Source of the DNA: an uncultured Lachnospiraceae bacterium
GTDB lineage: Bacteria; Bacillota; Clostridia; Lachnospirales; Lachnospiraceae
DNA length: 51,134 nt
Direction of reading: 5' to 3'
Assembly: GCA_947382415.1 (NCBI GenBank)
Contig: CANCYO010000015.1
Span: 1-51,134 of the forward strand
Below the pieces are notes generated by a model. The model made no database searches, was not told where the DNA came from, and was given only the letters and a program-made list of their open reading frames with translations. Below, one piece after another: positions 51,119 through 51,134 of this stretch; positions within the stretch are counted from its first letter, which is position 1, and every line of letters starts with the position of its first letter. A program made the position numbers and the translations under genes.

Positions 51119-51134
51119 ACTAAATAAATCGTAA

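Overview
The window reads as a chromosomal segment of an anaerobic Firmicute, most likely a Lachnospiraceae (Clostridium cluster XIVa) relative. Reasons: Shine-Dalgarno sites of the GGAGG type before nearly every gene, an aspS-gatCAB operon under a T-box, LL-diaminopimelate aminotransferase (DapL), a purine pathway ending in separate AICAR formyltransferase and PurO-like IMP cyclohydrolase proteins, an ANTAR protein behind glnA, and several Clostridia-type conserved unknowns (DUF6062, DUF2225, DUF6106). The family assignment is inference. No phage, transposase, CRISPR array or rRNA was seen.

Left edge (1-4.1 kb): a visibly AT-rich, probably acquired cassette. A remnant with in-frame stops (67-483) lies next to a closed minus-strand operon of four genes: a thymidylate-kinase-like NMP kinase, a radical SAM protein with a B12-binding-like N-terminus, a family-4-like uracil-DNA glycosylase lacking the usual active-site motif, and a three-helix membrane protein with a cytosolic domain. 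It has its own promoter and terminator. This is the best candidate for an undescribed system in the window.

4.2-16.7 kb: housekeeping and conserved unknowns: HAD phosphatase, DegV lipid-binding protein, tRNA-Val(CAC), a 58-residue DUF3006-like protein too short for standard ORF cut-offs, an M19 dipeptidase, a uracil/xanthine permease with its own promoter, an MBOAT/SGNH acyl-transfer pair, DUF6062, TetR and MocR regulators.

14.4-26.8 kb: a long minus-strand run (PocR-GAF-PAS-GGDEF-EAL protein, IMP cyclohydrolase, AICAR formyltransferase, DHH phosphoesterase, glnS, DUF2225, mocR), preceded by guaB with a strong terminator.

27-33.2 kb: aspS-gatC-gatA-gatB under a T-box whose specifier loop reads GAAC, overlapping Glu (GAA) and Asn (AAC) codons. 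AspRS carries a His31 signature of non-discriminating enzymes, so the operon probably makes Asn-tRNA by transamidation. GlnRS is present as well, so Gln-tRNA need not depend on GatCAB.

33.2-42.8 kb: a small secreted Cys/His-rich protein; two AraC regulators, one divergent from an unusual fusion of a cellobiose/mannobiose 2-epimerase-like domain with a GH26 mannanase; dapF-dapL; and glnA with its ANTAR partner behind a promoter and attenuator hairpin.

42.8-51.1 kb: nadE, hslO, a methyltransferase with an expanded hexapeptide repeat, a small-multidrug-export-type membrane protein, hisC, a FIST sensor paired with a soluble chemoreceptor-like protein, and at the right edge a gene broken by one in-frame TGA.
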